The notes below the pieces were generated by a model. The model worked only from the letters and a program-made list of their open reading frames with translations, searched no databases and was not told the DNA's origin. Of a stretch of DNA of 64,000 nt, positions 17,984-26,118 are shown one piece after another; the first letter of the stretch is position 1, and each line of letters opens with the position of its first letter. The stretch spans positions 144,564-208,563 of the forward strand of contig NZ_JAPVBJ010000005.1 of NCBI RefSeq assembly GCF_026967985.1. The letters are read 5' to 3'. This DNA comes from Modestobacter sp. VKM Ac-2984 (GTDB lineage Bacteria; Actinomycetota; Actinomycetes; Mycobacteriales; Geodermatophilaceae). Made by a program: the position numbers and the translations under genes.

Positions 17984-20019
17984 GTGGGCTGCTCCCCACG
18001 CCGGTGGGGCTCCCCGACCCGCCGGGCTCCCCGGCTGCCCTGGGGGACGCCCTCGACCAGCTCGCCGCGGCCGGCTTCGCGGCGGGGACGACGGTCCACC
18101 TGCTGGGTGCGGCCACCGTCGACTCCGGCTGGCAGGGCGCCGATGCGGCGGCGCTGACCGCTGAGGTCGCCACGGCGCGGGCGGTGGCCGGGGAGCTGCA
18201 CGGTGCGCTGGCGACGGCGGCCGCCCGGCTCGGTGACCACCGCGAGCTCTGGCTGACCGTGCTGTCCCGGATCGCGGTCCTGCGCACCGATCAGCGCGAG
18301 CAGTTCGCGAGGGCCGGGTCCCGGCTCGCCGTGCTGGTGGGGCCGGCGTGGGACGGCGGTGTCCCCGGTCCGGGCCGGGACGAGGCCGCCGACCTCAGCG
18401 CCGCGGTCGCTGCCGACGACGCCGACCGGGCCGTCGAGCACCGGGCACTGCTGGACGACCTGGCCGCCGACGCCACGGCCGTCGCCGCGGTGCTCGCCGC
18501 GGTCGCCGCGCCGCTGGGTGGGCCCGCCCGCCTGGGGGACGCCGCAGGGGTCACCGCCTGGCTCGCCGGGCGGATGCCGGGGTGGGGGGACGGCGCGTTC
18601 GCCGCGCTGGGGAGGGAGGCAGCGGCGGACCTCCTCCGGCCGGGCACGGCCGAGCGGCTCGACGCTGTGGCCGCCGGTTGGTCCGGCCACGCGGCGAGCC
18701 CTGCCTTCGCAGCTGCCGTGGTGGGGCGGCTCGGCGCCGACGGCCTCCGCTGGCTGCTCACCGTGCTGGGCGCGCGGGACGGCTCCCTCGACGCGCTGGC
18801 CGACCTGCTGGCGGGAACGCTCAGCTCGGTGGCCGGTGGGGCGGCCGCAGGGAGCCCGGCCCGTCGCGCCCTGGGCGACCTGCGGCTGGCGCCGGCGGAC
18901 CCCGACGGTGCGGTCGACGTGCTGGCGGTCGGGATGGGCACGGTGCTGGGCGCCCTGGCGGGCCGGGGTGCGGCCGGGGCCTCCGCCCTCGCCGCGTCCT
19001 GGGGGCGCCAGCTCCTGGCCCGCGAGGCAGCGCAAGGGGCCGGCGCGGCGGCCCGGGTCGGCGCGTCAGCTGCCGACCCCGTGGCGGCGGCGTTGACCGT
19101 GCTGCGCCACGCCGGCGACCGGGCTGCTGCCGGCGAGCTGCTCGCCGACCCGGCCGCCTGGACGACGCTGCTGAGCCGGCCCTGGCCGGGTGGGGCCGGG
19201 GACCTGGCTGCGGTCGTCACCCTCGCCGCGGCCGGCCCGGGTGCGGCGACGGCGGCCGGGGCGGCGCTGCAGTCACTGGGCCGGGGACTGGCCCCGGACT
19301 CACCGGACAAGGTGCTCGTCGACCAGGAGACGCTCGCCCGGATCGGCACGGAGGTGAGCGGACTGGTGGCCGGACAGGTCGGCGTCGTGCTGCCGGTGCT
19401 GGAGGCGGCCGTGCGCGACGGCGGCCCGGAGGGGCACCTGGACGCGTCGACCGACGCCGCGCTGCGCGGGCTGACGCTCCTGCTCGTGGAGGAGGCCCGG
19501 AGCGAGCCGGTGGTCGCCGCCGTGCACGCCGCGCTGAGGGCCGCGGACGCACCTGTGTCGTCGTCGGCGGAGCTCGTCGGTGCCACCGTGGCGGTCCAGG
19601 AGCACGCGCAGCGGCTCCGGTACGGGCTCGCGTACAGCCAGGAGCACGAGGCGGCCATCGATCGGCAGCTGCTGTGGACGCTCGGGGTGACCGTGCCCAG
19701 CTTCTTCCTCCGCGGGCCCCGGGGGGACCCGCTCAGTGCTGGCTTGGACCTGGCAGCGATCGCGGTCGGCGCGGACGGCGAGGTGCGGATGGGACCGGAC
19801 ACCGGCCGGGTCCGCACGGCCGAGGGCGCGCAGCGGGACGCCATCGGGCTGCTGGGGGAGGAGCCGCTGGCCCCCGGCGCAGTCGGGGCGGCCGCGCGGA
19901 CCGGATTCTCACGAGTCGCCGCCGTGCTCGGCTCGCCGGGGCCTCCGGAGCCCTCGCTGTGGGACCGGCTCGACGACCTGCCCCGCGCAGAGCTCCCGGA
20001 ACCCCGTCCACCACGCTGA
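17980..20019 (+). CDS. 679-residue Ala-rich protein with WXG100-like N-terminus, possible type VII secretion substrate
   Basis: I do not recognise a named family with certainty. The first ~110 residues look like a WXG100-type helical hairpin: GSPAALGDALDQLAAAGF, then W51-Q52-G53 at the turn (DSGWQGADAAALTAEV), then a second long helix. The rest is almost entirely helical and Ala/Gly/Leu-rich, with no catalytic motif that I can name, no signal peptide and no membrane helix. GTG at 17980 overlaps the EspC-like gene stop. The pair arrangement (small helical partner plus large WXG-headed protein) resembles ESX substrate or polymorphic-toxin gene pairs, but no toxin domain or immunity gene is evident. 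Confidence 0.5.
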   Translation: MSGLLPTPVGLPDPPGSPAALGDALDQLAAAGFAAGTTVHLLGAATVDSGWQGADAAALTAEVATARAVAGELHGALATAAARLGDHRELWLTVLSRIAVLRTDQREQFARAGSRLAVLVGPAWDGGVPGPGRDEAADLSAAVAADDADRAVEHRALLDDLAADATAVAAVLAAVAAPLGGPARLGDAAGVTAWLAGRMPGWGDGAFAALGREAAADLLRPGTAERLDAVAAGWSGHAASPAFAAAVVGRLGADGLRWLLTVLGARDGSLDALADLLAGTLSSVAGGAAAGSPARRALGDLRLAPADPDGAVDVLAVGMGTVLGALAGRGAAGASALAASWGRQLLAREAAQGAGAAARVGASAADPVAAALTVLRHAGDRAAAGELLADPAAWTTLLSRPWPGGAGDLAAVVTLAAAGPGAATAAGAALQSLGRGLAPDSPDKVLVDQETLARIGTEVSGLVAGQVGVVLPVLEAAVRDGGPEGHLDASTDAALRGLTLLLVEEARSEPVVAAVHAALRAADAPVSSSAELVGATVAVQEHAQRLRYGLAYSQEHEAAIDRQLLWTLGVTVPSFFLRGPRGDPLSAGLDLAAIAVGADGEVRMGPDTGRVRTAEGAQRDAIGLLGEEPLAPGAVGAAARTGFSRVAAVLGSPGPPEPSLWDRLDDLPRAELPEPRPPR

Positions 20020-20448
20020 CACCCGTTCGGGGGCCACCCAAATGTGACTCTGAGCAGATCGTTCATCACTCAAAGTGGCGACACAACGAAGATCATTAGC
20101 CCGGTCGTGTTGCATCTTGCGCGTGTGGGTGACCGGCTGCAGTCTCTTCATTGCGGTCTGTGCCGGACGACGCTCTGCCCCCGCGTGGGCGGCTGCCGCG
20201 ATCCCCGAGTCCTTCCGTGCCCTCAGGAGACGTCATGTCCAGCACCGCCACGCCCGCTGTCGTCCGTTCCGCCGCCGCCGACCGCGGCTGGCGTTGGTCT
20301 CGCGGGTGGCGCTGGAGTCGCTGAGCGGGTGACCTGACCGGTCCGGGACTCGCCCGGGACGACGTGCTCCATCGGGTGAGCCTGCTACCCCGGGTCGGGA
20401 GCCGCTGTTACCTTCGATCGACACCGCCTCCCGACAGACGGGCTCACG
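20020..20448. other. 429-bp gap before the GGDEF-EAL gene
   Basis: The first ~120 bp (20040-20160) are visibly lower in GC than the surroundings and look regulatory. A short peptide ORF with a good SD sits at 20235. A hairpin GTCCGGG/CCCGGGAC with one bulge lies at 20341-20360, and a -10-like TACCTT at 20409-20414 lies 40 bp before the proposed start. No riboswitch family is recognisable. Confidence 0.5.
20235..20324 (+). CDS. candidate 29-residue Trp/Arg-rich peptide or leader ORF
   Basis: ATG at 20235 with SD AGGAG five bases upstream and TGA at 20322-20324. The C-terminus is RGWRWSRGWRWSR, an internal repeat with four Trp in eleven residues. Trp is rare in random high-GC frames of this kind, and the SD is among the clearest in the region. 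It could be a Trp-sensing leader peptide, a small cationic peptide, or chance. It lies 125 bp upstream of the membrane GGDEF-EAL gene on the same strand, with a hairpin between them. Confidence 0.45.
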   Translation: MSSTATPAVVRSAAADRGWRWSRGWRWSR

Positions 20449-22998
20449 TTGGCCGAGTCCTCGGTACGCCCGGCCGCGGAGATCACGCGGCCCGCACAAC
20501 TCCGACGCCCGGAGATGATCTTCGCTGTTGCTTGCGCAACGGCGATCACACTGGGTGCGTTGACGCTGCCGCATGCCTGGACGACTCCGCCGGTGTGGGC
20601 GGTTCTGGCACTCTTCGCTGCCTTCCTGCTCACCGAGTCGGTTCAGCTGGACATCGAGTTCCGGCGGCAGACCTTCTCGGTGTCCCCCTCGGAGGTCGCC
20701 CTTCTCGTGGGCTTGGTCGAGGTCGGCGGCGTCTGGACGGCCGTCGCCCGGGTCGGGGCCGTGGCGGTCGTCCTGGCGCGTCAGTCCCTGCCGTTGCCGA
20801 AGATCGGGTTCAACCTCTCCCTCGCTGTGGTGGAGGTCTGCACCGCGTTGTTGGTGCTCTCCTTGCTGCCGCAGTTGGACCTCGATGAACCACTGAGCTG
20901 GCTGTTCCTGGCGTTCGCCCTGGTGAGTGCGACGGTCGTCGGGATGCTGCTCACCTGCCTGGCGATATCCCTGGCTGGCGGCTTTCCTGGCTGGGGGCTC
21001 TTGCTGGGCATGGTGCCGGCGCTCGCCGTGGCGCCGCTGAGCGTCGTCGTCGGCGTGGTCGCGCTGTTGCTGACTCGGCAGACCCCGTGGGGGTGGGCGC
21101 TGATCGTGCCGTTGGTGCTGGGTGTGGTGGCGATCTTCCGGCAGGGGACCCGGGCGCAGCGCGACCGTCGGACGGTCCAGCAGGTCTACGACTTCGCACG
21201 GCGAGTCGAACTCGTGAGCCCGGACGAGGATGGCACCCGAGACATCGTTCGAGCGGTACGGGAGCTGCTCAACGCCAACCGGGTGGCGCTGTGGCTACCG
21301 CCGTACCTGGACGAGGGTCCCCAGTTGGTCGTCGACGCCGCCGATGGGGACGTCGCTTGGTATGACGGGCCGGGCGATCCAGACGACCTGATCCGTCGTC
21401 GCGCTCTCGCCGCCGAGGCCAGCGGCCCCCTCCTGCTGTCGGCGGTACGGGCGGACCCCCAGGAGTTGGTCGCACTCAACAGGCGCGGTGCACGTGAGGT
21501 GCTCGGCGCACCGGTGGTCACGGCAGCCGGTGAGCCCGGGTACCTCGAGGTCTGTGACCGGCGCAGCGACGTGGTGACCTTCGCCGACGGGGACCGCAGT
21601 GCGCTGGAGTCGATGTTGACCCACGTCAACGCCGCGATCCGCCAGCAACAGCTGCTCAGTCAGATCCGGCACGACGGCGACCACGACCGGCTGACCGGGC
21701 TGCCCAACCGGCAGCGCCTGGGCGGGGAGATCGACGCGCTCCTGCTGGCCGAGCCCGCCACCGCCCGCGCGGGGCTGGTGCTCGCAGCCCTGGAGGGCTA
21801 CACCGACGTCACAGACACCCTCGGGCACGCCGCCAGCGACGAGCTGCTCCTGGTCACCGCCGGGCTGCTCCGCGAGCACGCGCCGCCGCAGGCCGTCGTC
21901 GCCCGGATGGAGGGCGGCCAGTTCGCCGTCCTGCTGCCCGGTCTGTCCTTGGCCGCCACCGAGCGGGCCGCCCGCCGGCTGCGGGAGGCCGCCTCCACCC
22001 GCGCCCGGGTCGCCGGGCTCGACCTGGAGGTCGGGCTGACCATCGGGGTGGCCGCGGCGCCGGTCCACGGGTCGGAGTCCGGCACGCTGATCCAGCGGGC
22101 CGACGTCGCGCTGCTCGCGGCACAGGGCTCCGGGGGAGTGGCGACCTACCACCCGGTCCTGGACCAGCAGAGCCTGCGCCGCCTCCAGTTGGGCGCCGAG
22201 CTGGAGACCGCGATCTCCGACGGGCAGATCTCGGTGGTCTTCCAGCCGATCGTGGACACCCGCACCGCCGACATCGTCTCGGTGGAGACGCTCGTGCGCT
22301 GGGCACACCCCCGCTACGGGGACATCTCGCCGGACGACTTCATCAGCCTGGCCGAGCAGATCGGCCGCATCGGCCTGCTCACCGACCACGTGCTGGACCG
22401 TGCGCTGGACCGCTGCCGGCGGTGGTTGGACCAGGACATCGCGCTGTCGGTCGCGGTCAACCTCTCCGCCCACTGCCTCGCAGAGCCGGACATCGTCGAC
22501 CGGGTCCGTCGCGCGCTGCGCCGCCACGGTGTCCCGGGTGAACTGCTGACCCTGGAGCTCACCGAGGGCAGCGTCGTCGACGACACGGTGCGCAACAGCA
22601 CGGTGCTGGCCGACCTGCACGCGTTGGGCCTGCGGCTGTCCATGGACGACTTCGGCACCGGTTACTCCTCGCTGTCCCAGCTGCGGCTGCTGCCGATCGA
22701 CGAGCTGAAGATCGACAAGTCCTTCGTGCTGGGCATGTCGACGAGCTCGAACGAGTCCTTCATCGCCCGGTCGATCGTGGAGCTGGCGCACAACCTGGGG
22801 TTGCGCGTGGTCGCCGAGGGCGTCGAGGACGAGATGACCCGGGACCTGCTGACCCAGATGGGCTGCGACAAGCTGCAGGGCTTCCTGGTCAGCCGGCCGC
22901 TGCCCGAGGACCGGCTGGAGGGCTGGCTGCTGGCCCGCACCGGCGTCCGCGCCGCCGCGCCGGGGGCCACCCACCGGCGGCTGTTCGTCCGGACCTGA
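20449..22998 (+). CDS. membrane-bound GGDEF-EAL protein, probable cyclic-di-GMP phosphodiesterase
   Basis: 849 residues from TTG 20449; ATG 20515 is an alternative that removes 22 residues. Residues ~24-230 contain about seven hydrophobic helices (MASE-like sensor), ~245-395 a GAF-like segment, ~405-565 a GGDEF domain and ~575-830 an EAL domain. The GGDEF signature is degenerate (EGGQF at 488-492), so cyclase activity is unlikely. The EAL motif reads ETL (613-615), but the catalytic set looks intact: Glu613, Asn671 (NLSA), ELTE (703-706), MDDFGTGYSSL (732-742), KIDKSF, VAEGVE (Glu790) and Gln810. It should therefore hydrolyse cyclic di-GMP, perhaps tuned by its membrane and GAF parts. It stands alone. 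Confidence 0.88.
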   Translation: MAESSVRPAAEITRPAQLRRPEMIFAVACATAITLGALTLPHAWTTPPVWAVLALFAAFLLTESVQLDIEFRRQTFSVSPSEVALLVGLVEVGGVWTAVARVGAVAVVLARQSLPLPKIGFNLSLAVVEVCTALLVLSLLPQLDLDEPLSWLFLAFALVSATVVGMLLTCLAISLAGGFPGWGLLLGMVPALAVAPLSVVVGVVALLLTRQTPWGWALIVPLVLGVVAIFRQGTRAQRDRRTVQQVYDFARRVELVSPDEDGTRDIVRAVRELLNANRVALWLPPYLDEGPQLVVDAADGDVAWYDGPGDPDDLIRRRALAAEASGPLLLSAVRADPQELVALNRRGAREVLGAPVVTAAGEPGYLEVCDRRSDVVTFADGDRSALESMLTHVNAAIRQQQLLSQIRHDGDHDRLTGLPNRQRLGGEIDALLLAEPATARAGLVLAALEGYTDVTDTLGHAASDELLLVTAGLLREHAPPQAVVARMEGGQFAVLLPGLSLAATERAARRLREAASTRARVAGLDLEVGLTIGVAAAPVHGSESGTLIQRADVALLAAQGSGGVATYHPVLDQQSLRRLQLGAELETAISDGQISVVFQPIVDTRTADIVSVETLVRWAHPRYGDISPDDFISLAEQIGRIGLLTDHVLDRALDRCRRWLDQDIALSVAVNLSAHCLAEPDIVDRVRRALRRHGVPGELLTLELTEGSVVDDTVRNSTVLADLHALGLRLSMDDFGTGYSSLSQLRLLPIDELKIDKSFVLGMSTSSNESFIARSIVELAHNLGLRVVAEGVEDEMTRDLLTQMGCDKLQGFLVSRPLPEDRLEGWLLARTGVRAAAPGATHRRLFVRT

Positions 22999-23005
22999 GA
23001 AAGGA

Positions 23006-23056
23006 CCTCCCTGTACCCCACCGCTCGCAGGCTCGCGGCGGGCCCCTGCAGGGAGG
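23006..23056 (+). terminator. hairpin after the GGDEF-EAL gene
   Basis: CCTCCCTG (23006-23013) pairs with CAGGGAGG (23049-23056) around a GC-rich loop. It lies between the gene stop and a -10-like TACAGT (23072-23077) that probably serves tRNA-Thr. Confidence 0.5.
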
Positions 23057-23100
23057 CCGAAGGGCATCAGGTACAGTTCTGCACGGCTCTTCGGAGCAAC

Positions 23101-23173
23101 GCCCCTTTAGCTCAGTCGGCAGAGCGTCTCCATGGTAAGGAGAAGGTCTACGGTTCGATTCCGTAAAGGGGCT
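23101..23173 (+). tRNA. tRNA-Thr (anticodon GGT)
   Basis: 73 nt. The acceptor arm GCCCCTT pairs with AAGGGGC, the anticodon loop ATGGTAA gives GGT, and the T-loop is GTTCGATTC. CCA is not encoded. TACAGT at 23072 is a likely -10 element. It forms a pair with tRNA-Met ahead of rpmG, an arrangement common in actinobacteria. Confidence 0.97.
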
Positions 23174-23231
23174 CGTACGATCGAATGCCTGACCGCCGGT
23201 CCAGTCGGAAGACCGGGCCGCACGGTCGCCT

Positions 23232-23305
23232 GGCGGTGTAGCTCAGCCTGGTAGAGCAAGCGGCTCATAATCGCTGTGTCACCGGTTCAAGTCCGGTCAC
23301 CGCTA
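23232..23305 (+). tRNA. tRNA-Met (anticodon CAT), elongator type
   Basis: 74 nt. The acceptor arm GGCGGTG pairs with CACCGCT (G-U at the first pair), the anticodon loop CTCATAA gives CAT, and the T-loop is GTTCAAGTC. The anticodon stem lacks the three consecutive G-C pairs of initiator tRNA, so this is the elongator. It lies 115 bp before rpmG and is probably co-transcribed. Confidence 0.96.
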
Positions 23306-23419
23306 CCCCAGACGGACCCCGGGAACGGGGTCCGTCGTCGTGTTCGGCATCCGCCGGACGCGGGCACCACCCCGACGCGTCGAGGAACTCTCGACCACCG
23401 ACAAGGCGAGGATGCGCTC

Positions 23420-23584
23420 ATGGCAGCCACCGACGTTCGTCCGAAGATCACCCTGGCCTGCCAGGAGTGCAAGAACCGCAACTACATCACCCGCAAGAAC
23501 CGGCGGAACGACCCCGACCGGATCGAGCTGAAGAAGTACTGCCCCACCGACCGCAAGCACACGGTCCACCGCGAGACGCGCTGA
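23420..23584 (+). CDS. rpmG: 50S ribosomal protein L33
   Basis: 54 residues from ATG 23420. It matches the actinobacterial L33 pattern ([37 protein letters not shown] at the end). Zinc-type L33 proteins carry two CxxC pairs. Here C14 and C17 are present (CQEC), but the second pair is C41-P-T-D44, so the fourth ligand is replaced by Asp. The protein may bind zinc weakly or through Asp/His, or may not bind it. It is located directly before hadA-hadB as in mycobacteria. Confidence 0.95.
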   Translation: MAATDVRPKITLACQECKNRNYITRKNRRNDPDRIELKKYCPTDRKHTVHRETR

Positions 23585-23615
23585 CCGCAGCGGTCGCGAG
23601 GAGAGGGCGGGGAGC

Positions 23616-24062
23616 ATGACGCTGGACGCAGGACTGGTCGGGCGCAGCTACCCGCCCTCTGCCGTGTACGAGGTCGGGCGCGAGAAGATCGCGGAGTTCG
23701 CCACGGCGCTGGCCGACCCCGACCCGGTCTACCGCGACCCGGCCGCCGCCCGCGCCGCCGGCCACCCCGACGTCATCGCCCCGCCGACCTTCGCCATCGT
23801 GCTCTCCCTCGGTGCGGCAGACGTCGTGGTCGAGGACCCGGACGTCGGGCTCGACTACAGCCGGGTGGTCCACGGCGAGCAGCGGTTCACCCACCACCGC
23901 CCGATCCGGGCCGGCGACCGGCTGGTCGCGACCGCCACGATCGACGCGGTGAAGACGGTGGCCGGCAACGACATGCTGACCACCCGGGTCGACCTGGCCA
24001 CCGAGGACGGCGAACCGGTCTGCACCACCCGCTCCATGCTCGTCGCCCGGGGCACGGCGTGA
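23616..24062 (+). CDS. hadA: MaoC-like dehydratase, non-catalytic partner subunit
   Basis: 148 residues with a single hot-dog fold of the FAS1-type dehydratase N-terminal family. It lacks the catalytic Asp-His hydratase motif found in the next gene; the equivalent region reads ALADPDPVYRDPAAARAAG, as in HadA of mycobacteria. HadA and HadB form a heterodimer that dehydrates (3R)-hydroxyacyl-ACP in FAS-II. The gene lies 31 bp after rpmG and overlaps hadB as GTGA. No hadC follows, so mycolate-type elongation is not implied; the physiological substrate in this organism is uncertain. Confidence 0.85.
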   Translation: MTLDAGLVGRSYPPSAVYEVGREKIAEFATALADPDPVYRDPAAARAAGHPDVIAPPTFAIVLSLGAADVVVEDPDVGLDYSRVVHGEQRFTHHRPIRAGDRLVATATIDAVKTVAGNDMLTTRVDLATEDGEPVCTTRSMLVARGTA

Positions 24063-24481
24063 GCCCCCGCCCGGCCGACGTCGAGGTCGGCACCGAGCTG
24101 CCCGAGCAGACCTCCCGCGTCACCCGCGCCGATCTGGTGCGCTACGCGGGCGCCTCGGGTGACTTCAACGTCATCCACTGGAACGAGCGGGTCGCCCGCG
24201 AGGTCGGCCTCCCCGGCGTCATCGCGCACGGGATGCTCACCGCCGGGCTCGCCGTCCGCGCGGTCACCGCCTGGGCCGGCGACCCGGGTGCCGTCGTCGA
24301 CTACCAGGTGCGCTTCAGCCGGCCGGTGGTGGTCCCCGACGACGAGCTCGGTGCCGAGCTCACCGTGCGCGGCCGGGTCGCCGCGCTCCTCGAGGGCGAC
24401 CGGGTGCGCATCGACCTCACCGTGACCAGTGGTGGCGAGAAGGTCCTGTCCCTGGCCCGCGCCGTCGTCGCGCTCGGCTGA
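24059..24481 (+). CDS. hadB: MaoC-like (3R)-hydroxyacyl dehydratase, catalytic subunit
   Basis: 140 residues from GTG 24059, overlapping the hadA stop. It carries the hydratase-2 motif YAGASGDFNVIHWNERVA with catalytic Asp35 and His40 (the usual Pro after Asn is Val), followed by GVIAHGMLTAGL. It is predicted to act with HadA on acyl-ACP or acyl-CoA. It ends 15 bp before the convergent aminotransferase stop, and I see no clear terminator in that gap. Confidence 0.88.
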   Translation: MSPRPADVEVGTELPEQTSRVTRADLVRYAGASGDFNVIHWNERVAREVGLPGVIAHGMLTAGLAVRAVTAWAGDPGAVVDYQVRFSRPVVVPDDELGAELTVRGRVAALLEGDRVRIDLTVTSGGEKVLSLARAVVALG

Positions 24482-24495
24482 TCGCCCGCCGGGCC

Positions 24496-25749
24496 TCAGT
24501 CGGCAGAGCTGAGGAGCTGTTGCATCCGGCGGACGCCCTCCACCAGGTCGTCGTCCCCCAGGGCGTAGGACAGCCGGAGGTACCCCGGCGTCCCGAAGGC
24601 CTCGCCGGGGACGACGGCGACCTGGGCCTGCTCCAGCAGCAGCTCGGCCAGCTCGGCGCTCGTGGTGACGGTGCGGCCGGCGATCGACCGGCCGAGCAGT
24701 GCGGTCACCGCGGGGTAGACGTAGAAGGCGCCCAGGGGCTCGGGACAGGCGATCCCCGGGATCTCCCGGAGCATCCCCACCACGGTCCGGCGGCGCCGGT
24801 CGAGTGCGGCCCGCAGCTCCGCCACGCTGGACTGGTCGCCGGTCAGCGCGGCCACCGCGGCGGCCTGGGCGATGTTCGAGACGTGTCCGGCCGAGTGCGA
24901 CTGCAGGGCCGTCGCACCGGCCACCACGTCGGCCGGACCGATCAGCCAGCCCACCCGCCAGCCGGTCATCGCGTAAGCCTTGGCCACCCCGTTGACGACG
25001 ACGCACCGCGGCTGGATCTCCGGGACCAGGGCGGGCAGTGACGCCGCCGTCGTCCCGTCGTAGGTCAGGTGCTCGTAGATCTCGTCGGTGACCACCCAGA
25101 GGCCGGCCGCCAGCGCCCACCGGCCGATCTCGGCGACCTCCTCGGGCGGGTGGACGGCGCCCGTCGGGTTGGCCGGGGAGCTGAACAGCAGCAGCTTGGT
25201 GCGCGGGGTGCGAGCCGCCTCCAGCTGCCCGACGGAGACGAGGTACCCGCTGGCCTCGTCGGCGACCACGGGTACGGGGACGCCGCCGGCCAGCCGGATC
25301 GCCTCCGGGTAGGTCGTCCAGTGCGGCGTCGGCAGCAGGACCTCGTCGCCGGGGTCCAGCAGCGTCGCCAGCGCCTGGGCGACCGCCTGCTTGCCCCCGG
25401 CGGTGACCAGGACGTCGGTGGGCCGGGCGGTCAGTCCCGAGTCGCGCAGCGTCTTGGCGACGATCGCCTGCCGGAGTTCCGGGAGGCCCCCGACCGGGGT
25501 GTACCGGTGCATCGCGGGATCCCGGGCCGCCCGGACGGCCGCGGCGACGACGTGGTCGGCCGTGGCGTGGTCCGGCTCTCCCGCGGCCAGGTTGACCACC
25601 GGCCGCCCGTCCGCCCGCAGCGCCTTGGCGCGGGCGTCGGCGGCCATCGTCGTCGAGGAGGTGACGGCACCGACCCGCCGGGAGACCCGCCGCTCCGCCG
25701 GTGGCGCCGGCTCGGCGGGATCGGACCCGGGCGCAGGGGCGGTCAGCAT
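24496..25749 (-). CDS. PLP-dependent aminotransferase, aspartate aminotransferase type Ib
   Basis: 417 residues from ATG 25749. Fold-type I aminotransferase of the aspartate/prephenate group: [15 protein letters not shown] near residue 55, substrate-loop region [41 protein letters not shown] lysine in [16 protein letters not shown], and the C-terminal substrate-binding Arg in YLRLSYALG. It probably interconverts aspartate and oxaloacetate; prephenate activity is possible. An aspC-type gene beside secE is also seen in Streptomyces. The reverse-strand promoter would lie in the same gap as the tRNA-Trp promoter. Confidence 0.88.
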   Translation of the reverse strand: MLTAPAPGSDPAEPAPPAERRVSRRVGAVTSSTTMAADARAKALRADGRPVVNLAAGEPDHATADHVVAAAVRAARDPAMHRYTPVGGLPELRQAIVAKTLRDSGLTARPTDVLVTAGGKQAVAQALATLLDPGDEVLLPTPHWTTYPEAIRLAGGVPVPVVADEASGYLVSVGQLEAARTPRTKLLLFSSPANPTGAVHPPEEVAEIGRWALAAGLWVVTDEIYEHLTYDGTTAASLPALVPEIQPRCVVVNGVAKAYAMTGWRVGWLIGPADVVAGATALQSHSAGHVSNIAQAAAVAALTGDQSSVAELRAALDRRRRTVVGMLREIPGIACPEPLGAFYVYPAVTALLGRSIAGRTVTTSAELAELLLEQAQVAVVPGEAFGTPGYLRLSYALGDDDLVEGVRRMQQLLSSAD

Positions 25750-25861
25750 GATCCGATCGTGGCAGACGCGGCGGTGCGCCCGGCCCCGTCCGAGCGCCCC
25801 CGTGCGGGGGCCCCGTGTGGGGCCTCGCCTCCCGTGTTCGCTCCTGGTCGGGTGGGTCCCG

Positions 25862-25867
25862 TACACT
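25862..25867 (+). promoter_or_regulatory. candidate -10 element (TACACT) for tRNA-Trp-secE-nusG
   Basis: TACACT fits the actinobacterial TANNNT -10 pattern and lies ~110 bp upstream of tRNA-Trp. No good -35 is seen at 16-18 bp spacing; TTCGCT is 19 bp away. Confidence 0.35.
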
Positions 25868-25975
25868 CGACGACCTGGGGCCTGCGGGACCCCGCCACCG
25901 GCGTGCCCCGGAGGCCCTCTTCGGGGGGTCACGTCGAGACTCGGGCCGCGCCGCGACGCGGACCCGGCGATCCCT

Positions 25976-26051
<76 letters not shown>

Positions 26052-26065
26052 CGACCTGACGACCG

Positions 26066-26118
26066 ACCGAGATGAGCCGACCGAAGTGAGCCGGACCGAC
26101 GTGAGCGAGGCGCTGTGA
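26066..26118 (+). repeat. three imperfect ACCGA(N)3GAGC repeats before secE
   Basis: Three ~15-bp near-copies of ACCGA-NTG-AGC lie between tRNA-Trp and secE, each with an ATG or GTG followed by AGC. The GTG at 26086 opens a 10-codon ORF whose stop overlaps the secE GTG (GTGA at 26115). Confidence 0.45.

Noticed and set aside
20044-20337. Cys-containing frame (six Cys in about 26 codons around 20150-20240) that could be a cysteine leader peptide
   Set aside because: No good SD or start close to the Cys codons, the Cys codons are scattered rather than consecutive, and the frame overlaps the better supported ORF at 20235. I could not confirm it.
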